Below are positions 1 through 4,998 of a stretch of 10,001 bases of DNA, piece after piece. The notes beneath the pieces are model-generated. The model saw nothing but the letters and a program-made list of their open reading frames with translations. It was not told the origin of the DNA and searched no databases. Each line of letters starts with the position of its first letter. Position 1 is the stretch's first letter. The translations under genes and the position numbers were made by a program. The stretch is taken from the NCBI GenBank assembly GCA_028284565.1, contig JANQRM010000356.1:1-10001 (forward strand), read 5' to 3'. This DNA is from Anaerolineae bacterium. Its GTDB lineage: Bacteria > Chloroflexota > Anaerolineae > Aggregatilineales > Phototrophicaceae.

Positions 1-170
1 AACTGCAATTGCGAATGCCCGCGCATGGTCGGATGCACAAAATAGACATACTTCCCGACATACTGACGGCTGGTGATTTGCGTGACTTCTACATCAGGAT
101 GGCGATGCAAGAGACGTAACAATTCCCCGCCTGTATAACCACTTCCCCCGACGATCCCGACCCGTGTCAT
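1..170 (-). CDS. lysY: LysW-L-2-aminoadipate 6-phosphate reductase (LysY/ArgC family), 5' part only
   Basis: This is the N-terminal part of an NADPH-dependent N-acyl-amino-acid phosphate reductase; it runs off the left edge after about 56 residues. The protein begins [20 protein letters not shown], the Rossmann GxxGYTGxEL motif of the ArgC/LysY family. It continues with HRHPDVEV and [11 protein letters not shown], as expected for the strand after the first nucleotide-binding turn. In the LysW pathway the enzyme reduces the carrier-bound aminoadipyl phosphate to the semialdehyde. The start is the ATG at 170; its ATGA overlaps the lysX stop codon by 4 bp, implying translational coupling. The fragment alone could equally be ArgC. 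The choice of LysY rests on its position directly after lysW and lysX. Confidence 0.88.
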   Translation of the reverse strand, partial: MTRVGIVGGSGYTGGELLRLLHRHPDVEVTQITSRQYVGKYVYFVHPTMRGHSQLQ

Positions 171-1045
171 ACACGCACCTCAACTTGTTCTAGTACATAC
201 CGCACGACCTCAGCCGGAATATCCACACCCGTTGGCGCACTGCTATTGCGGAATTCCATCGTGTGATTAATCTCATTCACGAGCAATTGACCATCCGCAT
301 CTTCCAGCAAATCAATCGCCAAAATACCACCTCCAACTGCCTCAGCAGACCGCAGACACAAGTCATTCATTTCGGGTGTCACAGGACAATTACTCGCTTG
401 TCCTCCACGCCCTGTATTCGTAATCCAATGCTCCGATTTCCGATAAATCGCGCAAACCGTCCGATTACCCACCACAAATGACCGAATATCGCGGCCCGGT
501 TTCTCGACATATTCCTGCACGTAATAAATTTGATGCTGATAATTCCCCAAGGTCTGCCGATGCTCCAAAATCGCTTCAGCACTATCAGGATTATGCACCC
601 GCGCCAGCAAACGTCCCCATGAACCAGTCACAGGTTTCAACACCGCCGGATAGCCTATCTCTTCAATCGCATTCATTGTCCGCTCTGGGGTAAATGCCAG
701 ATGGGTTGTCGGTTGTGGGATGTTCTCTTGTGCCAACGCCAAGCTCGTCAGCAATTTATCGCCACATACCGAAGCCGTTTCATAGGTATTCAGCGTCCGC
801 ACACCCCAACGATTCAATATCGCCAAAGCATATAATCCGCGTGATGTACTCACACAACGTTCCAGCACCAAGTCATAATCCGACCATGCCACACCAGATG
901 GCGCAAGTTGTTCAGCTCCCCGTGTCACGTCAAAATGCAAATCACGGTCTAGCAGAATATCCGGCTCAACCCCGGCTTCACGAAAGGCATTCACCAGCAA
1001 TTTCTCTTCGACTCGCAGATGGGTAACGAGAAAGGCAATCCGCAT
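167..1045 (-). CDS. lysX: Alpha-aminoadipate--LysW ligase LysX (ATP-grasp)
   Basis: ATP-grasp ligase of 292 residues that joins the amino group of 2-aminoadipate to the C-terminal glutamate of LysW, the first committed carrier step of this lysine route. Visible features from the chosen start are an N-terminal Rossmann-like lobe, the GDKLLT segment (Lys97), the [17 protein letters not shown]-binding loop (about 135-148), the [10 protein letters not shown] segment (210-219) and the metal/ATP motif [12 protein letters not shown] (257-268). Length is normal for LysX/ArgX/RimK-like ligases. I chose the ATG at 1045 over an in-frame TTG at 1057. The ATG overlaps the lysW stop codon by one base (TAATG), and [11 protein letters not shown] is the usual family beginning. 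The 3' end overlaps lysY by 4 bp. A dual lysine/ornithine role (ArgX-like) is possible, but the lysine-codon leaders upstream favour lysine. Confidence 0.92.
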   Translation of the reverse strand: MRIAFLVTHLRVEEKLLVNAFREAGVEPDILLDRDLHFDVTRGAEQLAPSGVAWSDYDLVLERCVSTSRGLYALAILNRWGVRTLNTYETASVCGDKLLTSLALAQENIPQPTTHLAFTPERTMNAIEEIGYPAVLKPVTGSWGRLLARVHNPDSAEAILEHRQTLGNYQHQIYYVQEYVEKPGRDIRSFVVGNRTVCAIYRKSEHWITNTGRGGQASNCPVTPEMNDLCLRSAEAVGGGILAIDLLEDADGQLLVNEINHTMEFRNSSAPTGVDIPAEVVRYVLEQVEVRV

Positions 1046-1221
1046 TATTCGCCCCAATCCTCTTCAACTTCTGGCGCAAGGTCGAGTTCAAGCGGATTCA
1101 ATGAGATGATTTCCAACTCTGCACCACAATCCGGGCAAGACACCAACTCGTTCTCCATCACATCTGACGGAATCGGCACCTCTGCATAGCATTCTGGGCA
1201 TAAAGGGGTATTGGTACTCAT
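1045..1221 (-). CDS. lysW: Amino-group carrier protein LysW
   Basis: Small acidic carrier protein of 58 residues, missed by length-limited gene finding. It starts [15 protein letters not shown] and has two CxxC pairs (CPEC at 8-11 and CPDC at 29-32), forming the zinc knuckle seen in LysW. It ends in EDWGE, the conserved C-terminal motif whose terminal glutamate is the attachment point for 2-aminoadipate. LysX, LysZ, LysY, LysJ and LysK act on the carrier-bound intermediate. The ATG at 1221 is preceded by a strong Shine-Dalgarno sequence (AGGAG, 6-7 bases upstream). The stop overlaps the lysX start by one base. It is the first structural gene after the long leader with the two lysine-rich peptides. 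Confidence 0.95.
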   Translation of the reverse strand: MSTNTPLCPECYAEVPIPSDVMENELVSCPDCGAELEIISLNPLELDLAPEVEEDWGE

Positions 1222-1250
1222 GTTGTTCTCCTAATTTGTTTGATATTCAA

Positions 1251-1264
1251 TTTACCGCGGTAAA
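1251..1264. promoter_or_regulatory. Perfect 14-bp palindrome before lysW (candidate operator)
   Basis: TTTACCGCGGTAAA is an exact inverted repeat centred about 36 bp before the lysW start codon. It could be an operator for a dimeric regulator, or in RNA a 5-bp hairpin with a CGCG loop. No -10/-35 pair close to it is convincing, so its role is unknown. The call rests only on the symmetry and the position. Confidence 0.35.
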
Positions 1265-1294
1265 AGAGTAGCTATTCACTTTGAGTAACTGACT

Positions 1295-1315
1295 CCTCCC
1301 TGAGAATCGGGGAGG
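1295..1315. repeat. G+C-rich stem-loop in the lysW leader
   Basis: CCTCCC (1295-1300) pairs with GGGAGG (1310-1315) around a 9-base loop. On the plus strand it is followed by GGGCTGGGGATTTTTT. On the minus strand, the lysW transcript, no T-run follows, so it is not a terminator for the lys operon. It resembles short dispersed intergenic hairpin repeats seen in many genomes, but only one copy was noticed here. An RNA-processing or stabilising element is another possibility. Confidence 0.4.
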
Positions 1316-1345
1316 GCTGGGGATTTTTTAAGTTCCACTCCCAAC

Positions 1346-1381
1346 AAAAAACCGCCACCCAGAGCGTTCCAGATGGCGGTT
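1346..1381 (-). terminator. Intrinsic terminator of the second lysine attenuator
   Basis: On the minus strand AACCGCCA (1381-1374) pairs perfectly with TGGCGGTT (1357-1350) around a 16-base loop, and the 3' arm runs into a six-T tract (1351-1346). It lies 28 bases after the stop codon of the second lysine-rich leader peptide and about 125 bases before lysW. It therefore sits inside the leader of the lys operon and would abort transcription before the structural genes. Its loop contains GAACGC (1369-1364), complementary to GCGTTC inside the leader peptide gene (1421-1416). This is a candidate antiterminator contact. Confidence 0.8.
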
Positions 1382-1408
1382 GTGATGAGCATCAATTTGC
1401 CAGCACAC

Positions 1409-1477
1409 TTATCCAGAACGCGAGTTCGGCTTCATCTTCTTACAGCTTTTCTTTGTGATACTGTTGGTCATAGTCAT
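1409..1477 (-). CDS. Second lysine-rich leader peptide (22 aa)
   Basis: Short reading frame starting at the ATG at 1477, with a Shine-Dalgarno GGAG seven bases upstream. An in-frame ATG at 1471 is an alternative start. After MTM the product reads TNSITKKSCKKMKPNSRSG. Five of 22 codons encode lysine (AAG AAA, AAG AAG, AAG), clustered at codons 9-16. It is followed by the terminator at 1346-1381 and then by lysW. Right after the last lysine codon, CCGAAC (1429-1424) can pair with GTTCTGG (1419-1413), a protector-type 1:2 hairpin. A ribosome waiting on lysine codons would cover its 5' arm. The peptide itself probably has no function beyond sensing charged lysyl-tRNA. This is inferred from codon content, position and structure. 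Confidence 0.78.
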   Translation of the reverse strand: MTMTNSITKKSCKKMKPNSRSG

Positions 1478-1490
1478 CCCGTTACTCCTA

Positions 1491-1518
1491 AAAACGAAAA
1501 ACCACCTCGGTGGGCGGT
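1491..1518 (-). terminator. Intrinsic terminator of the first lysine attenuator
   Basis: On the minus strand ACCGCC (1518-1513) pairs with GGTGGT (1506-1501), including one G-U pair, around a six-base loop. It is followed by TTTT, CG and TTTT (1500-1491). It lies 51 bases after the stop codon of the first leader peptide and just before the Shine-Dalgarno of the second. Its 5' arm overlaps CGCCCAC (1516-1510), exactly complementary to GTGGGCG (1566-1560) next to the first leader's stop codon. Terminator and antiterminator are therefore mutually exclusive. Both leader terminators start their 5' arm with ACCGCC. Confidence 0.75.
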
Positions 1519-1579
1519 CTCGTTTGTAATGATTGTCTGCTCATCCGAGCAAGCCAAAACGCCCACACCTTAAGGTTGG
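1510..1579 (-). promoter_or_regulatory. Alternative RNA pairings of the first attenuator (1:2 and 2:3)
   Basis: Segment 1, CCAACC (1579-1574), pairs with segment 2, GGTGTGG (1569-1563), around a TTAA loop holding most of the leader stop codon. Segment 2 also supplies GTGGGCG (1566-1560), which pairs over seven bases with CGCCCAC (1516-1510) in the 5' arm of the terminator. A ribosome stalled on the lysine codons would mask segment 1 and free segment 2 for antitermination. A ribosome reaching the stop codon would mask segment 2 and let the terminator form. A further 5-bp hairpin, TGCTC-GGAT-GAGCA (1551-1538), sits between them. Found by eye, not folded computationally. Confidence 0.65.
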
Positions 1580-1620
1580 TTCGTCTTCTTGGCTTTTTTG
1601 GTGAACATGACAGAGGACAT
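1570..1620 (-). CDS. First lysine-rich leader peptide (16 aa)
   Basis: Reading frame MSSVMFTKKAKKTNQP, start ATG at 1620, stop TAA at 1572-1570. Codons 8-9 and 11-12 are lysine (AAA AAA, AAG AAG). A GAGAGAG stretch about five bases upstream can act as ribosome binding site. The peptide lies about 30 bases downstream of a candidate promoter. It is followed by mutually exclusive RNA pairings and a terminator, the layout of amino-acid-operon leader peptides. Its TKKAKK core resembles TKKSCKK of the second leader, suggesting the attenuator module was duplicated. Leader-peptide attenuation of lysine genes is, as far as I recall, known from Thermus thermophilus, which uses the same LysW pathway. 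Confidence 0.76.
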   Translation of the reverse strand: MSSVMFTKKAKKTNQP

Positions 1621-1654
1621 AAATCTCTCTCAAGAAGTTTTTTAAGACCGCGAC

Positions 1655-1684
1655 ATCATATCAAGAATGCCACAAAAGCCTCAA
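1655..1684 (-). promoter_or_regulatory. Candidate sigma70-like promoter of the lys operon leader
   Basis: On the minus strand TTGAGG (-35, 1684-1679) is followed after 18 bases by TATGAT (-10, 1660-1655). This gives an expected start near 1648 and a 5' leader of about 28 bases before the first lysine-rich peptide. The match is 4/6 and 5/6 to consensus. Position relative to the leader peptide is what makes it credible. Confidence 0.5.
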
Positions 1685-1691
1685 TGGGCAA

Positions 1692-1728
1692 TTTTTACAA
1701 AATTAACTATCACATTTGTACAAAACTA
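1692..1728. repeat. Pair of 14-bp direct repeats upstream of the lys promoter
   Basis: TTTTTACAAAATTA (1692-1705) and TTTGTACAAAACTA (1715-1728) agree at 12 of 14 positions and start 23 bp apart, about two helical turns. The second contains the perfect palindrome TTTGTACAAA. Relative to the inferred start near 1648 they are centred at about -50 and -73, where an activator or repressor could bind. The region is A+T-rich, so chance similarity is possible. Confidence 0.3.
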
Positions 1729-1754
1729 TAAAATTCAATGGACCTTAGTTGCAA
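1725..1754 (-). promoter_or_regulatory. Alternative upstream promoter candidate
   Basis: On the minus strand TTGCAA (1754-1749), an 18-base spacer and TATAGT (1730-1725) form a second possible sigma70-like promoter for the lys leader, matching consensus at 4/6 and 5/6. It would add about 70 bases to the transcript and overlaps one of the direct repeats. It is less favoured than the pair at 1655-1684 only because it is farther from the leader peptide. Apart from these promoter elements, the repeats and the terminator at 1805-1837, I see nothing else in 1621-1865. Confidence 0.25.
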
Positions 1755-1804
1755 AGCACCTCTCGGTGGTTCAAATTTTTTCTTTACAACTTATCACCTG
1801 AATC

Positions 1805-1837
1805 AAAAACGGACAAATCTCACCGACTCATCCGTTT
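1805..1837 (-). terminator. Intrinsic terminator after the aldehyde dehydrogenase gene
   Basis: On the minus strand AAACGGA (1837-1831) pairs with TCCGTTT (1813-1807) around a 17-base loop, and the 3' arm continues into a T-tract (TTTTT, 1809-1805). It lies 28 bases after the aldehyde dehydrogenase stop codon. It separates the sugar/aldehyde gene block from the lys operon leader. Confidence 0.7.
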
Positions 1838-1865
1838 CTCAAATCACAAAATTTTGTTGATTGAA

Positions 1866-3284
1866 CTAATTCAAATTCAACACCATCAATCGCAATTCGG
1901 TCATTTCTTCCATCGTATACTTCACACCCTCACGACCAAATCCCGACTCCTTAATCCCACCATAGGGCATATGATCCACACGGAATGTCGAAACACTGTT
2001 GACCTGCAACCCACCAACCTCAATCCGATTCCACGCATCCATAATCCTCTTCATATCATTCGTAAACACACCCGCTTGCAAGCCATATGGCGTATCATTA
2101 ATCATCGCCACCGCATCATCCCATGTCTGATAAGGTGTCAATGTCACCACTGGCGCAAAAATCTCTTCACAACGCACCTTCATATCATCGGTTGTTTCCG
2201 TCATCACCGTTGGATAAAACATTGCCCCTTCACGTTGATTACCATACAACACATTCGCACCCGCACTCACCGCATCAGCCACCCATGATTCTGCTCGTTC
2301 TGCATCCTCCAGCGTAATCATTGGACCCACATCGACATCCGCATCTCTCGGATCACCAACAACGAGTTGTTTTGTGCCTTCGATGAAACGGTCAGCAAAT
2401 TCCTCAAACACATCATGCTGAATCAACATCCCTTGTACCGAAATGCAATTCTGCCCCGCATTAGTATAGCCACCTGCAACCGACTGAGCCACTGCAATTT
2501 CCAAATCCGCATCCTTATGTACGATCACACCCGCATTACCGCCAAGTTCCAACGCCACCCGTTTATTTCCAGCCAGCTTCTTCAACATCCAGCCAACTCT
2601 TGCACTGCCTGTAAAGCTCAACATGGCAATTCTTGGGTCTTCTACCATTTTACCAGTCTGCTGTCCCCAAGCATTCAACATGCTATAGGCTTCGGGTGGA
2701 TAACCCGCTTCCAACACCAACTCCGACAAAATCACAGAGGATAAGGGTGTCTTTTCCGCAGGCTTCAGAATAATTGCATTCCCACTCGCAATCGCGGGAC
2801 CTATCTTATGACACGCTAGATTCAGTGGATAATTAAACGGTGTAATGCCTAGCACAATCCCAATTGGCAACCGCTTAGTAAAACCTTGCCGATTCACCCC
2901 AGCCGATGTCCAATCAATATCAAACACCTCGCCTTCCATTCGACGCGCCTCTTCCGCAGAGACCTTAATCGTCTGCAATGCCCGTGTTGTCTCGCCCACT
3001 GCCACCTTGCGATTTTTGCCCCCTTCCATAATCATCGCATTAGCAAGATCATCAAAGCGTTCCTTCATCAACCGATGAAGGTTCTCAAGAATTTCTGTTC
3101 GCTTATAACTTGGCAATTGACGTGTGATTTCAAAGCCCTTCTGTGCCTTGACAATCGCATCTTCCATATCCTGCTCACTTGCCATATAAACTGACCCAGA
3201 AACTGAGCCGTCATATGGGAAAATCACATCCAATGTTTCATTCGTTTCACGCCATTCACCACCAACCAAAATCTTTTCTGGCAT
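1866..3284 (-). CDS. NAD(P)-dependent aldehyde dehydrogenase (GapN/lactaldehyde dehydrogenase-like)
   Basis: Aldehyde dehydrogenase superfamily enzyme of 472 residues, full length for the family. It oxidises an aldehyde to its acid through a cysteine thiohemiacetal. Visible motifs are GITPFNYPLNL with the oxyanion Asn151, the cofactor Lys174 in ILKPAEKTP, FTGS (224-227), the general base Glu246 in ALELGGN, and the nucleophile Cys280 in GQNC. The C-terminal PYGGIKESGFGREG segment is also typical. The PFNYPLNL context and size resemble the branch holding non-phosphorylating glyceraldehyde-3-phosphate, lactaldehyde and similar dehydrogenases; the substrate cannot be read from sequence. The start has GGAG eight bases upstream. 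It is the last gene before the terminator. With glycerol kinase in the same cluster, a C3-aldehyde substrate is plausible but unproven. Confidence 0.88.
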   Translation of the reverse strand: MPEKILVGGEWRETNETLDVIFPYDGSVSGSVYMASEQDMEDAIVKAQKGFEITRQLPSYKRTEILENLHRLMKERFDDLANAMIMEGGKNRKVAVGETTRALQTIKVSAEEARRMEGEVFDIDWTSAGVNRQGFTKRLPIGIVLGITPFNYPLNLACHKIGPAIASGNAIILKPAEKTPLSSVILSELVLEAGYPPEAYSMLNAWGQQTGKMVEDPRIAMLSFTGSARVGWMLKKLAGNKRVALELGGNAGVIVHKDADLEIAVAQSVAGGYTNAGQNCISVQGMLIQHDVFEEFADRFIEGTKQLVVGDPRDADVDVGPMITLEDAERAESWVADAVSAGANVLYGNQREGAMFYPTVMTETTDDMKVRCEEIFAPVVTLTPYQTWDDAVAMINDTPYGLQAGVFTNDMKRIMDAWNRIEVGGLQVNSVSTFRVDHMPYGGIKESGFGREGVKYTMEEMTELRLMVLNLN

Positions 3285-3357
3285 CGTAAAAACTCCTCAA
3301 ATAAACCAATTCAATCGACCTCAAGATGATAACACACGAGCCTGAATCTATCCCGCG

Positions 3358-3456
3358 TCAATCACGAAAATCTGCAAAAGTTTTAATGTCTCGACCTCGT
3401 GCCAAAATCATATCAATCAATTGTTCCCATGCTGATAACATCTCCCGATTACCCCC
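3358..3456 (-). pseudogene. Out-of-frame C-terminal tail of the deacetylase gene
   Basis: Adding one G to the run of five at 3452-3456 (minus strand) lets the deacetylase frame continue for about 30 codons to a stop at 3360-3358. The tail reads NREMLS, then AWEQLIDMILARGRDIKTF, then ADFRD. It looks like genuine protein: amphipathic, non-repetitive and ending like other deacetylase-family proteins. The repaired protein would have about 262 residues and the gap to the aldehyde dehydrogenase gene would be 73 bp. The cause may be a real mutation or a sequencing/assembly error in the homopolymer. Confidence 0.75.
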
Positions 3457-4145
3457 GACCAATCATAGAAAAACGTCCAATAATGATTAGTCAAAACAAG
3501 TAGAGGCTCATCATCCAGCCGTTTTAAAGATGTCTCCAATATCGTTTCTGGATTCTCCCGATGCGTCCACAAATATTCATCACAAGTGAAGATGTTTTGT
3601 TGCCCAATCTGATATTGTCGATAACTTGTCACATCCTCAATCAAATGCTTCACACTCTCCGACTTCGTACTCAAATCATAGCCAGCATTCAGCACTTTCC
3701 CAACAGCAATCTCAGATAGTTGGTCATAGGGTGCAATAAACGTGGTGATATTTGCCTGTGGAAATGTCGCTTCCAACAGCTGTTGCCCATCAGACAATTT
3801 CTGTGTAATCTTTGCTTCATCCTCAGAATGAAACTCAAAGAAACCATGACAATATCCATGCAAACAAATCTCAACCAATCCCTGACGCACTAAGTCATTA
3901 AGAAACACACAGAGTTCTTGATTTTCGGTGATTGAAAAGTTTGTGTCTTGTCCACGATAGGCAATGGCAATGCTGGGGTCAATCGGCTGCCCTTCACGAT
4001 ACGCTACTCGCGCATTCCCGTTCTGTGCCGGAATCACCGCCAAGCAAACCGGATGATTCGCTTCCCACAATCTGCCATAAATTTGCTCTAATTGCTTCGG
4101 GTGAGTAAAGAAACTAATATCATCATCACGGATAATCACTGTCAT
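3417..4145 (-). CDS. Polysaccharide-deacetylase-like (DUF2334-type) protein, probably frameshifted
   Basis: Reading frame of 242 residues as it stands. The beginning MTVIIRDDDISFF carries the RDDD motif (6-9) of NodB-like carbohydrate esterases, whose aspartates act as base and metal ligand. HGYCHG (His96, His100) supplies the metal-binding histidines, and FIAPYDQLS (137-144) corresponds to the conserved strand lining the groove. NHYWTFFYDW (220-229) is near the end of the domain. Family members remove acetyl groups from amino sugars or act on related amides. The ATG at 4145 lies 5 bp after the neighbouring deaminase-like gene, so the two are probably co-translated; no clear Shine-Dalgarno is seen. 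The last about 11 residues (from 232) look non-native because of a frameshift at 3452-3456. Substrate unknown; a link to amino-sugar use is inferred from the neighbour. Confidence 0.75.
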   Translation of the reverse strand: MTVIIRDDDISFFTHPKQLEQIYGRLWEANHPVCLAVIPAQNGNARVAYREGQPIDPSIAIAYRGQDTNFSITENQELCVFLNDLVRQGLVEICLHGYCHGFFEFHSEDEAKITQKLSDGQQLLEATFPQANITTFIAPYDQLSEIAVGKVLNAGYDLSTKSESVKHLIEDVTSYRQYQIGQQNIFTCDEYLWTHRENPETILETSLKRLDDEPLLVLTNHYWTFFYDWSGVIGRCYQHGNN

Positions 4146-4150
4146 GAGTT

Positions 4151-4996
4151 TTAGAGAATGTATTTTGGTGAATTCAGCGTGTCGCCATCGGTCACAATCG
4201 TATAATCCAAATCACGAATATGCGTCACTGGATAATCATCCCCAGGTTGACCCAGCAATGCCAAACGCAACACCGTATTCGCCCAATCAAAATCCGTCCC
4301 ATTCCGACAATACAACCGTATTTTTCGGGATGACAATATCTCCTTCATACCCAAGGTATAGGCATAGCGTGGAAAGCCTTCCAAATTTCCTCCAACTTGC
4401 GCCCGAATTGCATTAATCGTCACCGTGAAATCATTCAACCGTACTTTCCGAACAGTCGAAAATTTCACCCCAGCTTCCGGCTCATTAAATGCCACATGCC
4501 CATGTATGCCTATGCCACCGTAGCAAGTGTCAATCCCACCGACATCAGCGATCGTCTGTGCTAAAGTATCAACATTTTCCTCATTCGGAAAAAAGACTTG
4601 CGCTCGGTTCAAACCCACTTCATTCGATAGCTTCCCCAAAAACAAATCCTCAGCTATCCACCGAAAACTCAAGGGATGACTCGCATCAAATACTTTGCCA
4701 AACTCAGTACAATACTCATCCATGAAGAAGATCCAGCAATCTGCTAGCGAAATATGATCTCGATGAATCCGCTCCACGAGATACTCATACTGTCCCGTCG
4801 GACCCACAGGCAAAATCAGTCGTGTCGGTTGATCAGCTCGATTATTTGCCTGTATCTCATCAGCAATATCATCCGCCATCCGTCGATGGAGGGAATCCAA
4901 ATCCGCGCATACAACCAGACGCTCGCCTGCCAATTCTCGTACCTCATCTGGAGACATCCGCAAAAGCTGACAAATCTCCTCTGCCCGACTAACCAT
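4151..4996 (-). CDS. Glucosamine-6-phosphate deaminase/isomerase-like protein (NagB family)
   Basis: Protein of 281 residues of the NagB/RpiA/SugI-like fold. NagB converts glucosamine-6-phosphate to fructose-6-phosphate and ammonia in the cytosol. Conserved parts are ILPVGPTGQYEYLVERI (61-77) at the phosphate loop, FFMDEYC with Asp93 (equivalent to the E. coli ring-opening base Asp72), and GIHGHVAFNEP with His167 and Glu172. The residue aligned with catalytic Asp141 of E. coli NagB is His165 here, and the phosphate loop differs from the usual GSTP form. It therefore belongs to a divergent branch and may act on another amino sugar phosphate. The ATG at 4996 follows the macro-domain gene after 2 bp, with AGGG a few bases upstream. 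The next gene, a deacetylase-like protein, fits amino-sugar breakdown. Confidence 0.8.
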   Translation of the reverse strand: MVSRAEEICQLLRMSPDEVRELAGERLVVCADLDSLHRRMADDIADEIQANNRADQPTRLILPVGPTGQYEYLVERIHRDHISLADCWIFFMDEYCTEFGKVFDASHPLSFRWIAEDLFLGKLSNEVGLNRAQVFFPNEENVDTLAQTIADVGGIDTCYGGIGIHGHVAFNEPEAGVKFSTVRKVRLNDFTVTINAIRAQVGGNLEGFPRYAYTLGMKEILSSRKIRLYCRNGTDFDWANTVLRLALLGQPGDDYPVTHIRDLDYTIVTDGDTLNSPKYIL

Positions 4997-4998
4997 AT

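Noticed and set aside
1046..1057. TTG start giving lysX four extra residues
   Set aside because: The ATG at 1045 overlaps the lysW stop as TAATG and gives the usual family N terminus.
1222..1660. Lysine riboswitch (L-box) or T-box in the lysW leader
   Set aside because: I see neither the multi-helix L-box core nor the T-box GGGTGG-ACCGCG box. ACCGCG occurs only inside the symmetric palindrome. The lysine-codon frames with paired terminators explain the leader better.
1757..1786. Possible tRNA T-arm (GGTTCAAAT at 1768-1776) or plus-strand terminator
   Set aside because: The T-stem cannot pair, and no anticodon or acceptor stem is present. As a terminator the stem has only four base pairs and no plus-strand gene precedes it. 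On the minus strand CACC-GAGA-GGTG might be a weak backup terminator, but only one short stem supports it.
1749..2288. Open frame of 179 codons on the plus strand
   Set aside because: Antisense to the aldehyde dehydrogenase gene and its terminator, with biased His/Ile composition and no family resemblance.
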